A stretch of 19,259 bases of DNA, from contig JAHHSE010000017.1 of NCBI GenBank assembly GCA_020025395.1, positions 1-19,259 on the forward strand, written 5' to 3'. The notes beneath the pieces are model-generated. The model worked only from the letters and a program-made list of their open reading frames with translations, did not search any database and had not been told where the DNA came from. This DNA comes from Oscillospiraceae bacterium (GTDB lineage Bacteria > Bacillota > Clostridia > Oscillospirales > Oscillospiraceae). This document shows, piece by piece, positions 7,600-14,925 of the stretch (its first letter is position 1; each line of letters begins with the position of its first letter). The position numbers and the translations under genes are program-made.

Positions 7600-8654
7600 A
7601 AAGACTACTGGTAACCGGCGGAGCTGGCTTTATCGGCTCTAACTTTATACATGAGATTCTGAACGGTGAGGAAGACATGGAACTGCTTGTCAATCTCGAT
7701 CTCCTCACCTATGCCGGAAATCTGGAAAACCTGAAGGCGGTGGAGAAGGATCAAAGGTACCGCTTTGTCAAAGGGGATATCCGGGACAGGGAACTGGTGG
7801 AGGAGCTGTTTCAGAAGTATGATTTCGACACAGTGGTTCACTTTGCGGCGGAATCTCATGTAGACCGCAGCATTGTGGAACCTGAAATCTTCCTGACCAC
7901 CAATATTGTGGGTACGCAGACCCTGCTGGATGCGGCAAAGCGGCACTGGAACCTCCATCCTGAGGACAAGCATTCCCGTGCCTACCGGGAGGGTGTCAGG
8001 TACCTGCAGGTTTCCACCGATGAGGTATACGGTGCCCTGGGTGCCACCGGGATGTTTACGGAAATGACCCCATTGTCCCCAAACAGTCCCTACTCAGCCT
8101 CTAAGGCCGGAGCGGATATGGTGGTCCGGGCATATCATGAAACCTATGGGATGCCGGTCAATATCACCCGCTGTTCCAACAATTATGGACCCTATCAATT
8201 CCCGGAAAAGCTGATTCCGCTGATGATTCACAACGCAGAACAGGATAAGCCCCTGCCTGTGTACGGAGATGGTCTTCAGATTCGGGATTGGCTCCATGTA
8301 TCTGATCACTGTGCCGCCATTGCGGCTGTTTTGCGAAGGGGCGAAGTGGGGCAGGTTTACAACATAGGCGGCAACAATGAAAAGGCTAACATCGAGATTG
8401 TGCGGATGATTTTGAAGGCGCTTGGAAAGTCAGAGGATCTTATCACTTATGTGAAGGACCGTCCCGGACATGACCGCCGATATGCCATTGACAACACCAA
8501 GATCACCACACAGCTGGGCTGGAGTCCCGCATATACCTTTGAACAAGGCATCCGGGAAACCATCCAGTGGTATTTGGACAACCGGGAATGGGTGGCGAAA
8601 ATCACCTCCGGAGATTATCAAAACTATTATGCCGGGATGTACGGCAAGGCTTGA
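7596..8654 (+). CDS. rfbB: dTDP-glucose 4,6-dehydratase (RmlB)
   Basis: This 352-residue extended SDR converts dTDP-glucose to dTDP-4-keto-6-deoxyglucose, the substrate expected by the 2,3-dehydratase encoded upstream. It has GGAGFIG (8-14), HFAAESHVDRS (82-92), the catalytic STDEVYG with T141, D142 and E143, and YSASK with Y166 and K170. RDWLHVSDHCAA and the RPGHDRRYAID segment are also typical. It starts at a GTG inside the GTGA overlap with rfbA, so translation is probably coupled. It is the last gene of the operon: a long palindromic terminator lies about 20 nt after the stop. GC content (about 52% in one sampled line) is higher than in earlier cassette genes and closer to the backbone, so rfbA-rfbB may be a long-resident part of the locus. 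Confidence 0.95.
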   Translation: MKRLLVTGGAGFIGSNFIHEILNGEEDMELLVNLDLLTYAGNLENLKAVEKDQRYRFVKGDIRDRELVEELFQKYDFDTVVHFAAESHVDRSIVEPEIFLTTNIVGTQTLLDAAKRHWNLHPEDKHSRAYREGVRYLQVSTDEVYGALGATGMFTEMTPLSPNSPYSASKAGADMVVRAYHETYGMPVNITRCSNNYGPYQFPEKLIPLMIHNAEQDKPLPVYGDGLQIRDWLHVSDHCAAIAAVLRRGEVGQVYNIGGNNEKANIEIVRMILKALGKSEDLITYVKDRPGHDRRYAIDNTKITTQLGWSPAYTFEQGIRETIQWYLDNREWVAKITSGDYQNYYAGMYGKA

Positions 8655-8675
8655 ATCCAGGCCGCTGACACAGTC

Positions 8676-8725
8676 AAAAAGACCCCTGAAGGATTCCGAA
8701 CGGAACGCCTACCAGGGGTCTTTTT
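8676..8725. terminator. Bidirectional terminator between rfbB and udk
   Basis: A perfect 13-bp inverted repeat (8676-8688 with 8713-8725) carries A5 on the left and T5 on the right, so it can end transcripts from both sides. The 24-nt inner part can fold further: TTCC/GGAA closes on a GAAC loop, with AGG pairing with CCT. The result would be one long interrupted hairpin. It separates the convergent glycan operon and the asnS-udk operon. Confidence 0.9.
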
Positions 8726-8765
8726 CTCTTTGCGGGCAGATGTCCGGTTTTTTCCCGACGGCCCT

Positions 8766-9380
8766 TTATGTCTCGATATGGGTTTTGACCCGCTGGATAA
8801 TCATATCCAGGGCCACTACATTATGTCCCCCCTCCAGCACAATGATGTCCGCGTTCCGCTTGGACGGCTCCACAAACTGCTCGTGCATGGGCTTGACGGT
8901 GGTCAGATACTGATTGACCACCGAATCGAGAGACCGGCCCCGCTCCTTCACATCCCGGGTAATCCGCCGGAGAATCCGCACATCGGCATCCGTGTCCACA
9001 AAGATTTTGATGTCCATCAGATCCCGCAGGGGCTCGCTCTGGAAAATCAGGATTCCCTCAATGATAATCACCTTGGTGGGCAGGACGGTGACCGTCTCCC
9101 TGGCCCGATTGTGGATGGTGTAGTCATAGGTGGGGCACTGGATGGCCTTTCCCTCCTTGAGCTGGCGGACATGCTCGATCATCAGCTCGGTGTCAAAGGC
9201 ATCCGGGTGGTCATAGTTCAGCTCACACCGCGCCTCAAAGGGCATATCGTCGTGGGCCTTGTAGTAATTGTCGTGGTAGACCACCGACACATCCCCCCCA
9301 AACCGCTCCTTCAGGCGGTTGGTGAAGGTGGTCTTGCCAGAGCCGGTCCCTCCTGCGATTCCAATGATCATGATATCCAT
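8766..9380 (-). CDS. udk: Uridine kinase
   Basis: This 204-residue cytosolic kinase phosphorylates uridine and cytidine to the monophosphates in pyrimidine salvage. The Walker A motif GGTGSGKTT is at residues 10-18. It is followed by YHDNYYKAHDDMPFEAR and NYDHPDAFD, the usual substrate-binding region, then CPTYDYTIHNR, IIIEGILIF and RRITRDVKERGRS, all standard for Udk. Length matches the bacterial enzymes. AGGGGGAG lies upstream of the ATG. It begins 30 nt after the asnS stop, with no promoter or terminator visible between, so it is probably the second gene of an asnS-udk transcript. The shared bidirectional terminator follows 40 nt after its stop. Confidence 0.94.
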   Translation of the reverse strand: MDIMIIGIAGGTGSGKTTFTNRLKERFGGDVSVVYHDNYYKAHDDMPFEARCELNYDHPDAFDTELMIEHVRQLKEGKAIQCPTYDYTIHNRARETVTVLPTKVIIIEGILIFQSEPLRDLMDIKIFVDTDADVRILRRITRDVKERGRSLDSVVNQYLTTVKPMHEQFVEPSKRNADIIVLEGGHNVVALDMIIQRVKTHIET

Positions 9381-9410
9381 GGTGCGCTCCCCCTTTCTTT
9401 TGCGGATGGA

Positions 9411-10805
9411 TTAAAACTCGGCATTTCCGACGGTACGGGGGTGAAGCTCCACATCCCGGATGTTGGAGATCCCGGTGAGGTACATCACCATACGCTCAAA
9501 GCCCAGACCGAAGCCGGCGTGCCTGCAGGAGCCATATCGGCGCAGGTCGCAGTACCACCAGTAATCCCTGGGGTCCATGCCCAGCTCCTTGATCCGGGCC
9601 TCCAGAAGGTCCAGCCGCTCCTCACGCTGGGAGCCGCCGATGATTTCTCCGATTCCCGGCACCAGGCAGTCGGCGGCGGCCACCGTCTTCCCATCCTCGT
9701 TCTGACGCATATAGAAGGCCTTGATTTCCTTGGGATAGTCGGTGACGAAAACAGGCTTTTGAAAGACTTCCTCGGTGAGGTAGCGCTCATGCTCGGTCTG
9801 GAGGTCGCAGCCCCACTCCACCGGGTAGTCAAACTGCTCATTCTTCTCTTTGAGGATCTCCACCGCCTCGGTATAGGTCACCCGGCCAAAGTCGGAGGAG
9901 GCCACATGCTCCAGCCGCTCCTTAAGGCCCTTGTCCACAAAGCTGGAGAAGAAGTTCATCTCATCCGGGCATTTCTCCATCACCGTGCGGATAATGTGCT
10001 TAATCATGGCCTCGGCGGTATCCATATAGTCGTTGAGGTCCGCAAAGGCCATTTCCGGCTCAATCATCCAGAATTCGGCGGCGTGCCGCTGGGTGTTGGA
10101 GTTTTCCGCCCGGAAGGTAGGCCCGAAGGTATAGACATCCCCAAAGGCCATGGCAAAGTTTTCCGCGTTGAGCTGACCGGAAACCGTGAGGCTGGCCCGT
10201 TTTCCAAAGAAGTCCCTGGCGTAGTCCACCTCACCCTCCTGGGTTTTGGGGACCTGGTTTAAGTCCAGGGTAGTTACCTGGAACATCTCCCCGGCCCCCT
10301 CACAGTCGGAGGCGGTGATAATGGGGGTGTGGACATAGGTAAAGCCCCGGTCCTGGAAGAAGCAGTGGATGGCGTGGGCCGCCACGGACCGGACCCGAAA
10401 GGCGGCGGAAAACAGATTGGTTCGGGGACGCAGATGCTGAATGGTGCGGAGGTATTCCACACTGTGGCGCTTCTTCTGCAAGGGATAGTCCGGGGTGGAG
10501 CTTCCCTCCACCCGGATGGAATCCGCCTTGATCTCCAGGGGCTGCTTGGCCTCCGGGGTAAGGACCACGGTCCCCTTCACCACCAGGGCGGCCCCCACAT
10601 TCTGACCGGCGATCTCTTTGAAATTGGAGAGGGTCTCGGCCTCCATCACCACCTGAAGGTTTTTAAAGCAGGATCCGTCGTTGAGTTCGATAAACCCAAA
10701 GGTCTTCATATCACGGATGGTCCTGGCCCAGCCGCAGACGGTGACAGACCGGCCGCCAAGCTGTGCCTGGTCCGCAAAAATCCGGGCAATTTTGATGCGT
10801 TCCAT
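9411..10805 (-). CDS. asnS: Asparaginyl-tRNA synthetase
   Basis: This 464-residue class IIb synthetase charges tRNA-Asn. An N-terminal OB-fold anticodon-binding domain (about residues 1-110, with VCGWARTIRDMK) is followed by the catalytic core. The core has YLRTIQHLRPRTNLF, motif 2 with FRAENSNTQRHAAEFWMIEPE, and motif 3 with GFGLGFERMVMYLTG and NIRDVELHPRT. The frame is open back to an ATG at 10856, but that ATG lies inside the -10 box of the promoter and cannot be in the transcript. The ATG at 10805 has GAGGAAAA about 7 nt upstream and gives the normal family length. The leader is only about 40-45 nt, too short for a T-box riboswitch. udk follows 30 nt downstream. Confidence 0.96.
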   Translation of the reverse strand: MERIKIARIFADQAQLGGRSVTVCGWARTIRDMKTFGFIELNDGSCFKNLQVVMEAETLSNFKEIAGQNVGAALVVKGTVVLTPEAKQPLEIKADSIRVEGSSTPDYPLQKKRHSVEYLRTIQHLRPRTNLFSAAFRVRSVAAHAIHCFFQDRGFTYVHTPIITASDCEGAGEMFQVTTLDLNQVPKTQEGEVDYARDFFGKRASLTVSGQLNAENFAMAFGDVYTFGPTFRAENSNTQRHAAEFWMIEPEMAFADLNDYMDTAEAMIKHIIRTVMEKCPDEMNFFSSFVDKGLKERLEHVASSDFGRVTYTEAVEILKEKNEQFDYPVEWGCDLQTEHERYLTEEVFQKPVFVTDYPKEIKAFYMRQNEDGKTVAAADCLVPGIGEIIGGSQREERLDLLEARIKELGMDPRDYWWYCDLRRYGSCRHAGFGLGFERMVMYLTGISNIRDVELHPRTVGNAEF

Positions 10806-10854
10806 AGCGTTTTCCTCGCATTCTTTTCCCCTCGTCTGGAGAGGGTTTTCTTTC

Positions 10855-10883
10855 ATTATAAGAGGTTTGGGGGGATTTTACAA
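10855..10883 (-). promoter_or_regulatory. Promoter for asnS-udk
   Basis: Read on the - strand, TTGTAA (10883-10878) and a perfect TATAAT (10860-10855) are separated by 17 nt. Transcription would start near 10848, about 45 nt before the asnS start. A short CCCTC/GAGGG hairpin is possible in the leader. Confidence 0.75.
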
Positions 10884-10945
10884 CACCTGTTTGCTTTTTT
10901 CTTCCTCCCAATCCCCCCCCTTTCATCCCTTTTTTTCAAATCTCC

Positions 10946-10973
10946 TTGACATTGGCGGAAAAAACGATATACT
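10946..10973 (+). promoter_or_regulatory. Promoter for the psuK-psuG operon
   Basis: A perfect TTGACA (10946-10951) and TATACT (10968-10973) are separated by 16 nt. The start would fall near 10980, giving a leader of about 37 nt before psuK. It diverges from the asnS promoter, with about 60 nt between the two -35 boxes; that gap includes pyrimidine-rich runs. No clear operator palindrome was found. Confidence 0.78.
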
Positions 10974-11016
10974 AAACTTATGATTAATACTTCAGCAAAC
11001 GCTTAGGAGGAAGACC

Positions 11017-12096
11017 ATGACACAGCGGGAGCGTGAGATCCTCAATTGGATTACGGAGAATCCTCTGATCTCTCAGCAGGATCTGGCGGAACGGGCGGGG
11101 ATTACCCGCTCCTCCGTGGCGGTCCATATCTCCAACCTGATGAAAAAGGGATACATCGCCGGAAAGGGCTATGTCCTCCGAACTCCCAGCTACGCCGCCG
11201 TGGTGGGGGCTGTCAATATGGACATCGGGGGGAAGCCCTATGCCAAGCTGGTTCCCGCCGACTCCAATCCGGGTCAGGTGCGGATGAGTCTGGGGGGCGT
11301 GGGGCGGAACATCGCCCACAACATGAGCCTTTTGGGGGTGGATGTCCGCTTTCTCACCGCCTTTGGGGATGATGTGTATGCCCAAAAGATCGCCGCCTCC
11401 TGCGGGGAGCTGGGGATCGACATCTCCCAGGCCCTCACCGTCCCCGGCGGGGTCACCTCCACCTATCTCTTCCTCTCCGATGAGGAGGGGGATATGGCCC
11501 TGGCAGTCTCCGACATGGAAATCTACCGCCATCTGACACCCCGGTGGCTTTCTACACGGCTTCCCCTCCTCCAAAATGCCCAGCTGGTGGTTGCGGACGC
11601 CAACCTTCCGGCAGAGAGCCTGACCTGGCTGGCGGAGCATCTCACCGTCCCTCTCTTTGTGGATCCGGTCTCCACCGCCAAGGCGGAAAAGCTCCGGCCC
11701 ATTCTGGGCAGAATCCACACCCTGAAGCCAAACCGTCTGGAGGCCGAGCTGCTCTCCGGGGTCTCCATCACCGACGAGGCCAGTCTGGCCCGGGCCGCCC
11801 AGACGCTGCTGCGCACCGGTCTGCGCCGGGTGTTTCTCAGCCTGGGCAGCGGGGGGGTCTATGCCGCCGATCAGAGCGGCGCCCTCCTTCAGCCCTGCCT
11901 CCCGGCTTCTCTGGTCAACGCCACCGGGGCGGGGGATGCCTTTATGGCCGCTTTGGCCTGGGCCTATCTGGAGGGGACCGACCTGAAGGGTTCGGCCCTG
12001 GCCGGCTCCGCCGCCGCCGCCCTGACCGTCGAATGTTCCGAGACCATTCATCCCCAGCTGAGCGCCGACGCCCTAAGGCAAAGAATTCGGCCCTGA
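11017..12096 (+). CDS. psuK: Pseudouridine kinase with N-terminal winged helix (PfkB family)
   Basis: This 359-residue protein probably phosphorylates pseudouridine to pseudouridine 5'-phosphate. Residues 1-55 form a winged helix-turn-helix (EREILNWITENPLISQ, then AGITRSSVAVHISNL and KKGYIAGKGYVL). Residues 58-355 are a PfkB-type ribokinase domain. This has VGAVNMDIGG (63-72), the glycine-rich GGVGRNIAHN (93-102) and NATGAGDAF (301-309), where D307 is the expected catalytic base. An N-terminal helix-turn-helix is also known in the E. coli homologue YeiC/PsuK and may let the enzyme sense or regulate its own operon. AGGAGG sits just before the ATG. The glycosidase that consumes the product follows 36 nt later, which makes this substrate much more likely than ribose or another sugar. 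Confidence 0.88.
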   Translation: MTQREREILNWITENPLISQQDLAERAGITRSSVAVHISNLMKKGYIAGKGYVLRTPSYAAVVGAVNMDIGGKPYAKLVPADSNPGQVRMSLGGVGRNIAHNMSLLGVDVRFLTAFGDDVYAQKIAASCGELGIDISQALTVPGGVTSTYLFLSDEEGDMALAVSDMEIYRHLTPRWLSTRLPLLQNAQLVVADANLPAESLTWLAEHLTVPLFVDPVSTAKAEKLRPILGRIHTLKPNRLEAELLSGVSITDEASLARAAQTLLRTGLRRVFLSLGSGGVYAADQSGALLQPCLPASLVNATGAGDAFMAALAWAYLEGTDLKGSALAGSAAAALTVECSETIHPQLSADALRQRIRP

Positions 12097-12132
12097 CCCA
12101 TCCATTTCAATTCATATATGGAGGAATATATC

Positions 12133-13056
12133 ATGTCTGTGAACCAATACCTGGACATCGCCCCTGAGGTAGCGGAGGCCCTGAAAAACAACCGGCCTGT
12201 GGTTGCCCTGGAATCCACCATCATCTCCCACGGAATGCCCTATCCCCAGAATGTGGAGACTGCCCTCCGGGTGGAGGCCGTCATCCGGGAACAGGGGGCC
12301 GTTCCCGCCACCATCGCCATCATCGGAGGCCGCCTCAAGGCGGGCTGCTCCAAAGAGGACATTGAATATCTGGGGAAAAAGGGGCTGTCCGTGACCAAGG
12401 CCAGCCGGCGGGACCTGCCGATTCTTCTGGCCCGTCAGGCGGATGGGGCCACCACCGTCACCACGACCATGATGATCGCCCACATGGCGGGCATTCCGGT
12501 CTTTGCCACCGGGGGCATCGGCGGGGTCCACCGGGGGGCTGAGACCACCATGGACATCTCCGCCGATTTGGAGGAGCTGGGCCAGACTCCGGTGATGGTG
12601 GTCTGTGCCGGGGCAAAGTCCATTCTGGATCTGGGTCTTACCCTGGAATATCTGGAGACCCACGGGGTGCCCGTCATCGGCTACGGCACCGAATCCCTCC
12701 CCGCCTTCTATACCAGAAACAGCGCATTCAAGGTGGATTACCGCATGGACACCCCGGAGGAGCTGGCCGCCGCCTTTCGCGCCCAGCGGGTGCTGGGTCT
12801 GAAGGGCGGGATGCTGGTGACCAATCCCATCCCGGAGGCCTATTCCATGGACCCCGCTGTCATCAACAAGGCCATTGACGAAGCCGTGTCGGAGGCGGAG
12901 GCCGCCGGAATTCGGGGAAAGGAGACCACCCCCTTCCTCCTGGCGAAGATCAAGGAGCTGACCGGAGGGGACAGCCTGGAGTCCAATATCCAGCTGGTCC
13001 TAAACAACGCCCGTCTGGCCGCTCAGACTGCCTCCGCCCTTTGCAGGCTGGGCTGA
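12133..13056 (+). CDS. psuG: Pseudouridine-5'-phosphate glycosidase
   Basis: This 307-residue enzyme cleaves the C-C glycosidic bond of pseudouridine 5'-phosphate, yielding uracil and ribose 5-phosphate. Family motifs are ALESTIISHGMPYPQN (25-40), GGRLKAG, TVTTTM, FATGGIGGVHRG (124-135), DISADL and CAGAKSILD (158-166). E27, K89, H133, D145 and K162 all lie exactly four residues before the E. coli PsuG positions E31, K93, H137, D149 and K166 (numbering from memory). The lysine equivalent to K166 forms the covalent ring-opened ribose intermediate. An upstream in-frame ATG at 12118 is rejected because the GGAGG that serves the ATG at 12133 overlaps it. Expression is probably from the psuK promoter. 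Confidence 0.94.
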   Translation: MSVNQYLDIAPEVAEALKNNRPVVALESTIISHGMPYPQNVETALRVEAVIREQGAVPATIAIIGGRLKAGCSKEDIEYLGKKGLSVTKASRRDLPILLARQADGATTVTTTMMIAHMAGIPVFATGGIGGVHRGAETTMDISADLEELGQTPVMVVCAGAKSILDLGLTLEYLETHGVPVIGYGTESLPAFYTRNSAFKVDYRMDTPEELAAAFRAQRVLGLKGGMLVTNPIPEAYSMDPAVINKAIDEAVSEAEAAGIRGKETTPFLLAKIKELTGGDSLESNIQLVLNNARLAAQTASALCRLG

Positions 13057-13071
13057 CGGGAGCGCCGGACC

Positions 13072-13341
13072 ATGGCTTTTTGGAGAAAGAAACCGAGAGA
13101 GGAGCTGCCTGAGGACTATTGGACCAACCCCTATTACCGGGAGGAGGAGGAGCGAAAACGACGGCTGGACCCCAATCGCTCCGTTTTTTTCACCCGGATC
13201 TGCACCCCCGCGGGACTTCTGCTGGGCCTGGGGCTGGGGTATCGAACCGAAAATGTCTTTCTCGGCACCGCCTTCGGGGCTGTGCTGGGGATTATGGCGG
13301 GGACCAAGCTGGACGCCAAATTTCCCCGTAAAAAAGATTGA
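13072..13341 (+). CDS. Small membrane protein of unknown function, third gene of the psu operon
   Basis: This 89-residue protein is not recognised. The first 45 residues are highly charged (KKPREELPEDYW, then EEEERKRRLDPNR). Two short glycine-rich hydrophobic segments follow at about 46-58 (PAGLLLGLGLGY) and 62-80 (VFLGTAFGAVLGIMAG), with a basic tail KFPRKKD. This suggests one or two membrane passes or a hairpin. GGGAG lies before the ATG, which is 15 nt after the psuG stop, and a strong terminator follows within 10 nt. It is therefore very likely a real, co-transcribed gene. It is too small to be the pseudouridine transporter found beside psuK and psuG in some bacteria. Confidence 0.75.
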   Translation: MAFWRKKPREELPEDYWTNPYYREEEERKRRLDPNRSVFFTRICTPAGLLLGLGLGYRTENVFLGTAFGAVLGIMAGTKLDAKFPRKKD

Positions 13342-13348
13342 CCCCGCT

Positions 13349-13380
13349 ACGCCTGGAGAGCCGCGCTCTCCAGGCGTTTT
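13349..13380 (+). terminator. Terminator of the psuK-psuG operon
   Basis: A 12-bp perfect stem (13349-13360 with 13366-13377; arms ACGCCTGGAGAG and CTCTCCAGGCGT) closes a 5-nt loop and is followed by TTTTCTCTC. It lies directly after the stop of the 89-residue gene. Confidence 0.9.
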
Positions 13381-13431
13381 CTCTCACGCCCAGCCCCTTC
13401 CAAAAATTTTGCATGGACTTATAAATTTGTT

Positions 13432-13460
13432 TTGATTTTACATACTATTAATGTTATAAT
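13432..13460 (+). promoter_or_regulatory. Promoter for murA
   Basis: TTGATT (13432-13437) and a perfect TATAAT (13455-13460) are separated by 17 nt within a strongly AT-rich stretch. The start would be near 13467, leaving a leader of about 90 nt before the murA TTG codon. Confidence 0.82.
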
Positions 13461-13478
13461 GTCAAAGAATCATAATAT

Positions 13479-13534
13479 GGTATGCTGTGCGTACCGGGCT
13501 AATTCCACTGAAATCCCTTGCTTGAAAGGGTTTT
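13479..13534 (+). other. Two hairpins in the murA leader
   Basis: Hairpin one pairs 13479-13485 with 13489-13495 (GGTATGC/GCGTACC, one G-T wobble, 3-nt loop). Hairpin two pairs 13511-13519 with 13526-13534 (one internal T-T mismatch) and ends in TTTT, like a weak intrinsic terminator. It stands about 24 nt before the start codon. A role in attenuation or translation control is possible but unproven, and no known riboswitch is recognised. Confidence 0.4.
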
Positions 13535-13558
13535 AACTGTGAAATAGAAGGTGTAGGT

Positions 13559-14851
13559 TTGACTAAATATGTAATTCAGGGCGGAAAATCGCTCCATGGT
13601 CAGGTTGAGATCAGCGGCGCTAAAAATGCCGCGGTGGCCATTTTGCCTGCGGCTCTGCTGGTAGACGGCACCTGCAGAATTGAAAATATCCCACAGATCA
13701 GCGATGTAACCCTTATCCTGAAGATCCTTCAGGACCTGGGGGCAGATGTCCGTACCGTCAATCGCAACACGGTGGACATCGACTGCTCCCATATCCGCAA
13801 CGCCCCTGTCTCCTATGAGTTTGCCCGGAAGATTCGGGCCTCCTACTATCTGATTGGCGCCCTGCTGGGCCGATTTGGCTTTGCCGAGGTTCCCCCTCCC
13901 GGCGGATGCAATCTGGGCGGACGCCCCATTGACCAGCACATCAAGGGTTTTGTGGCCATGGGGGCGGATGTGGATGTAAGCGGCGGCTTTATCCACGCCA
14001 CCGCCGCCAACGGACGGATGCAGGGGGCCCAGGTCTATCTGGATATGGTCTCCGTGGGTGCCACCATGAACATCATGCTGGCCGCCGCGCTGGCCGAGGG
14101 CCTCACCATCATCGAAAACGCCGCCAAGGAGCCTCACATCGTGGACCTTGCCAATTTCCTCAATTCCATGGGGGCCGACATTATGGGCGCCGGCACTGAC
14201 ATCATCAAAATCCGCGGGGTCCAGCGTCTGGGGGGCGGCACCTATTCCATTATCCCCGACCAGATTGAGGCCGGAACCTATATGGCCTGCGTGGCCTCCG
14301 CCGGGGGAGAAGTGGTGATTCAAAATGTCATCCCCAAACACCTGGACTGCATCACCGCCAAGCTGCTGGAGATGGGGGTTGAGGTGGAGGAACAGGACGA
14401 TGCCGTTCTGGTCCGCAGCCACGGAAGCCTCCAGCGCACCAATGTGAAGACCCAGCCCTATCCCGGCTTCCCCACGGATATGCAGCCCCAGATCGCCGCC
14501 GCCCTCTGTGTGGCGGAAGGCACCAGCGTCATTACCGAGGGCGTGTGGGACAACCGTTATAAATATGTGGACGAGCTTCGCCGTATGGGGGCCCAGATCC
14601 AGGTGGACGGCAAGGTGGCCGTCATCGAAGGGGTGGAGCATCTCACCGGGGCCCCGGTCTCGGCCTGCGACCTCCGGGCGGGTGCCGCCCTCATCATCGC
14701 CGGTCTGGGGGCCGAGGGCTGTACCGAGATCGACAGTGTCCAGCACATTGAGCGGGGCTATGAGGACATCGTCCGCAAGCTCTCCGCTCTGGGGGCCGAC
14801 ATCCGGGTGGTAATCACTCCGGATGACCTCAGACAGTCTCAGGCAGTCTGA
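13559..14851 (+). CDS. murA: UDP-N-acetylglucosamine 1-carboxyvinyltransferase
   Basis: This 430-residue cytosolic enzyme transfers enolpyruvate from PEP to UDP-GlcNAc, the first committed step of peptidoglycan synthesis. The N-terminal VEISGAKNAAVAILPAALL contains K22 and N23, and RASYYLIGALLGRFG is followed by PPGGCNLGGRPIDQHIKGF. The cysteine in PGGC (residue 117) is the counterpart of Cys115, the residue attacked by fosfomycin, so the enzyme should be of the fosfomycin-sensitive type. PGFPTDMQPQIAA and ENRYK-like WDNRYKYVDELRRMGA are also typical. The start is TTG, with AGAAGGTG just upstream. No in-frame ATG or GTG lies between the promoter and this codon, and it gives the normal MTKYVIQGG N-terminus. 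Firmicutes often carry two murA copies, and which one this is cannot be told here. Confidence 0.96.
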   Translation: MTKYVIQGGKSLHGQVEISGAKNAAVAILPAALLVDGTCRIENIPQISDVTLILKILQDLGADVRTVNRNTVDIDCSHIRNAPVSYEFARKIRASYYLIGALLGRFGFAEVPPPGGCNLGGRPIDQHIKGFVAMGADVDVSGGFIHATAANGRMQGAQVYLDMVSVGATMNIMLAAALAEGLTIIENAAKEPHIVDLANFLNSMGADIMGAGTDIIKIRGVQRLGGGTYSIIPDQIEAGTYMACVASAGGEVVIQNVIPKHLDCITAKLLEMGVEVEEQDDAVLVRSHGSLQRTNVKTQPYPGFPTDMQPQIAAALCVAEGTSVITEGVWDNRYKYVDELRRMGAQIQVDGKVAVIEGVEHLTGAPVSACDLRAGAALIIAGLGAEGCTEIDSVQHIERGYEDIVRKLSALGADIRVVITPDDLRQSQAV

Positions 14852-14888
14852 CTCCTGCGGAGATCCATCCTTCTGTTCCAACCGATTT

Positions 14889-14925
14889 GAGGGCGGCGGC
14901 AAAAGCCGTCGCCCTCTTTGAATTT
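14889..14925 (+). terminator. Terminator-like hairpin after murA
   Basis: A 12-bp stem (14889-14900 with 14905-14916, one G-T wobble) closes an AAAA loop. The tail TTTGAATTTT is interrupted, so termination may be partial. It ends less than 20 nt before the walJ start. Confidence 0.8.

Noticed and set aside
1..8654. Insertion sequence, attachment site or flanking repeats that could explain the glycan island
   Set aside because: No transposase or integrase fragment, terminal inverted repeats or long direct repeats were seen. Transfer is suggested only by base composition.
8730..10262. A 510-codon open frame on the + strand, opposite udk and asnS
   Set aside because: It spans two well-supported genes on the other strand and the gap between them, with no domain and no ribosome binding site that I can see.
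10806..10855. T-box or other amino-acid riboswitch before asnS
   Set aside because: The leader from the mapped-looking promoter is only about 45 nt, far too short for a T-box, and no specifier or antiterminator pattern is visible.
10984..12051. A 355-codon open frame on the - strand, opposite psuK
   Set aside because: Same shadow effect: Gly/Gln/His-rich with no recognisable family, while psuK has a strong ribosome binding site, promoter and motifs.
13499..14902. A 467-codon open frame on the - strand, opposite murA
   Set aside because: It covers all of murA, which has perfect family motifs, and has the His/Gly/Asp-rich composition typical of an antisense shadow. It would also run through the murA promoter region.
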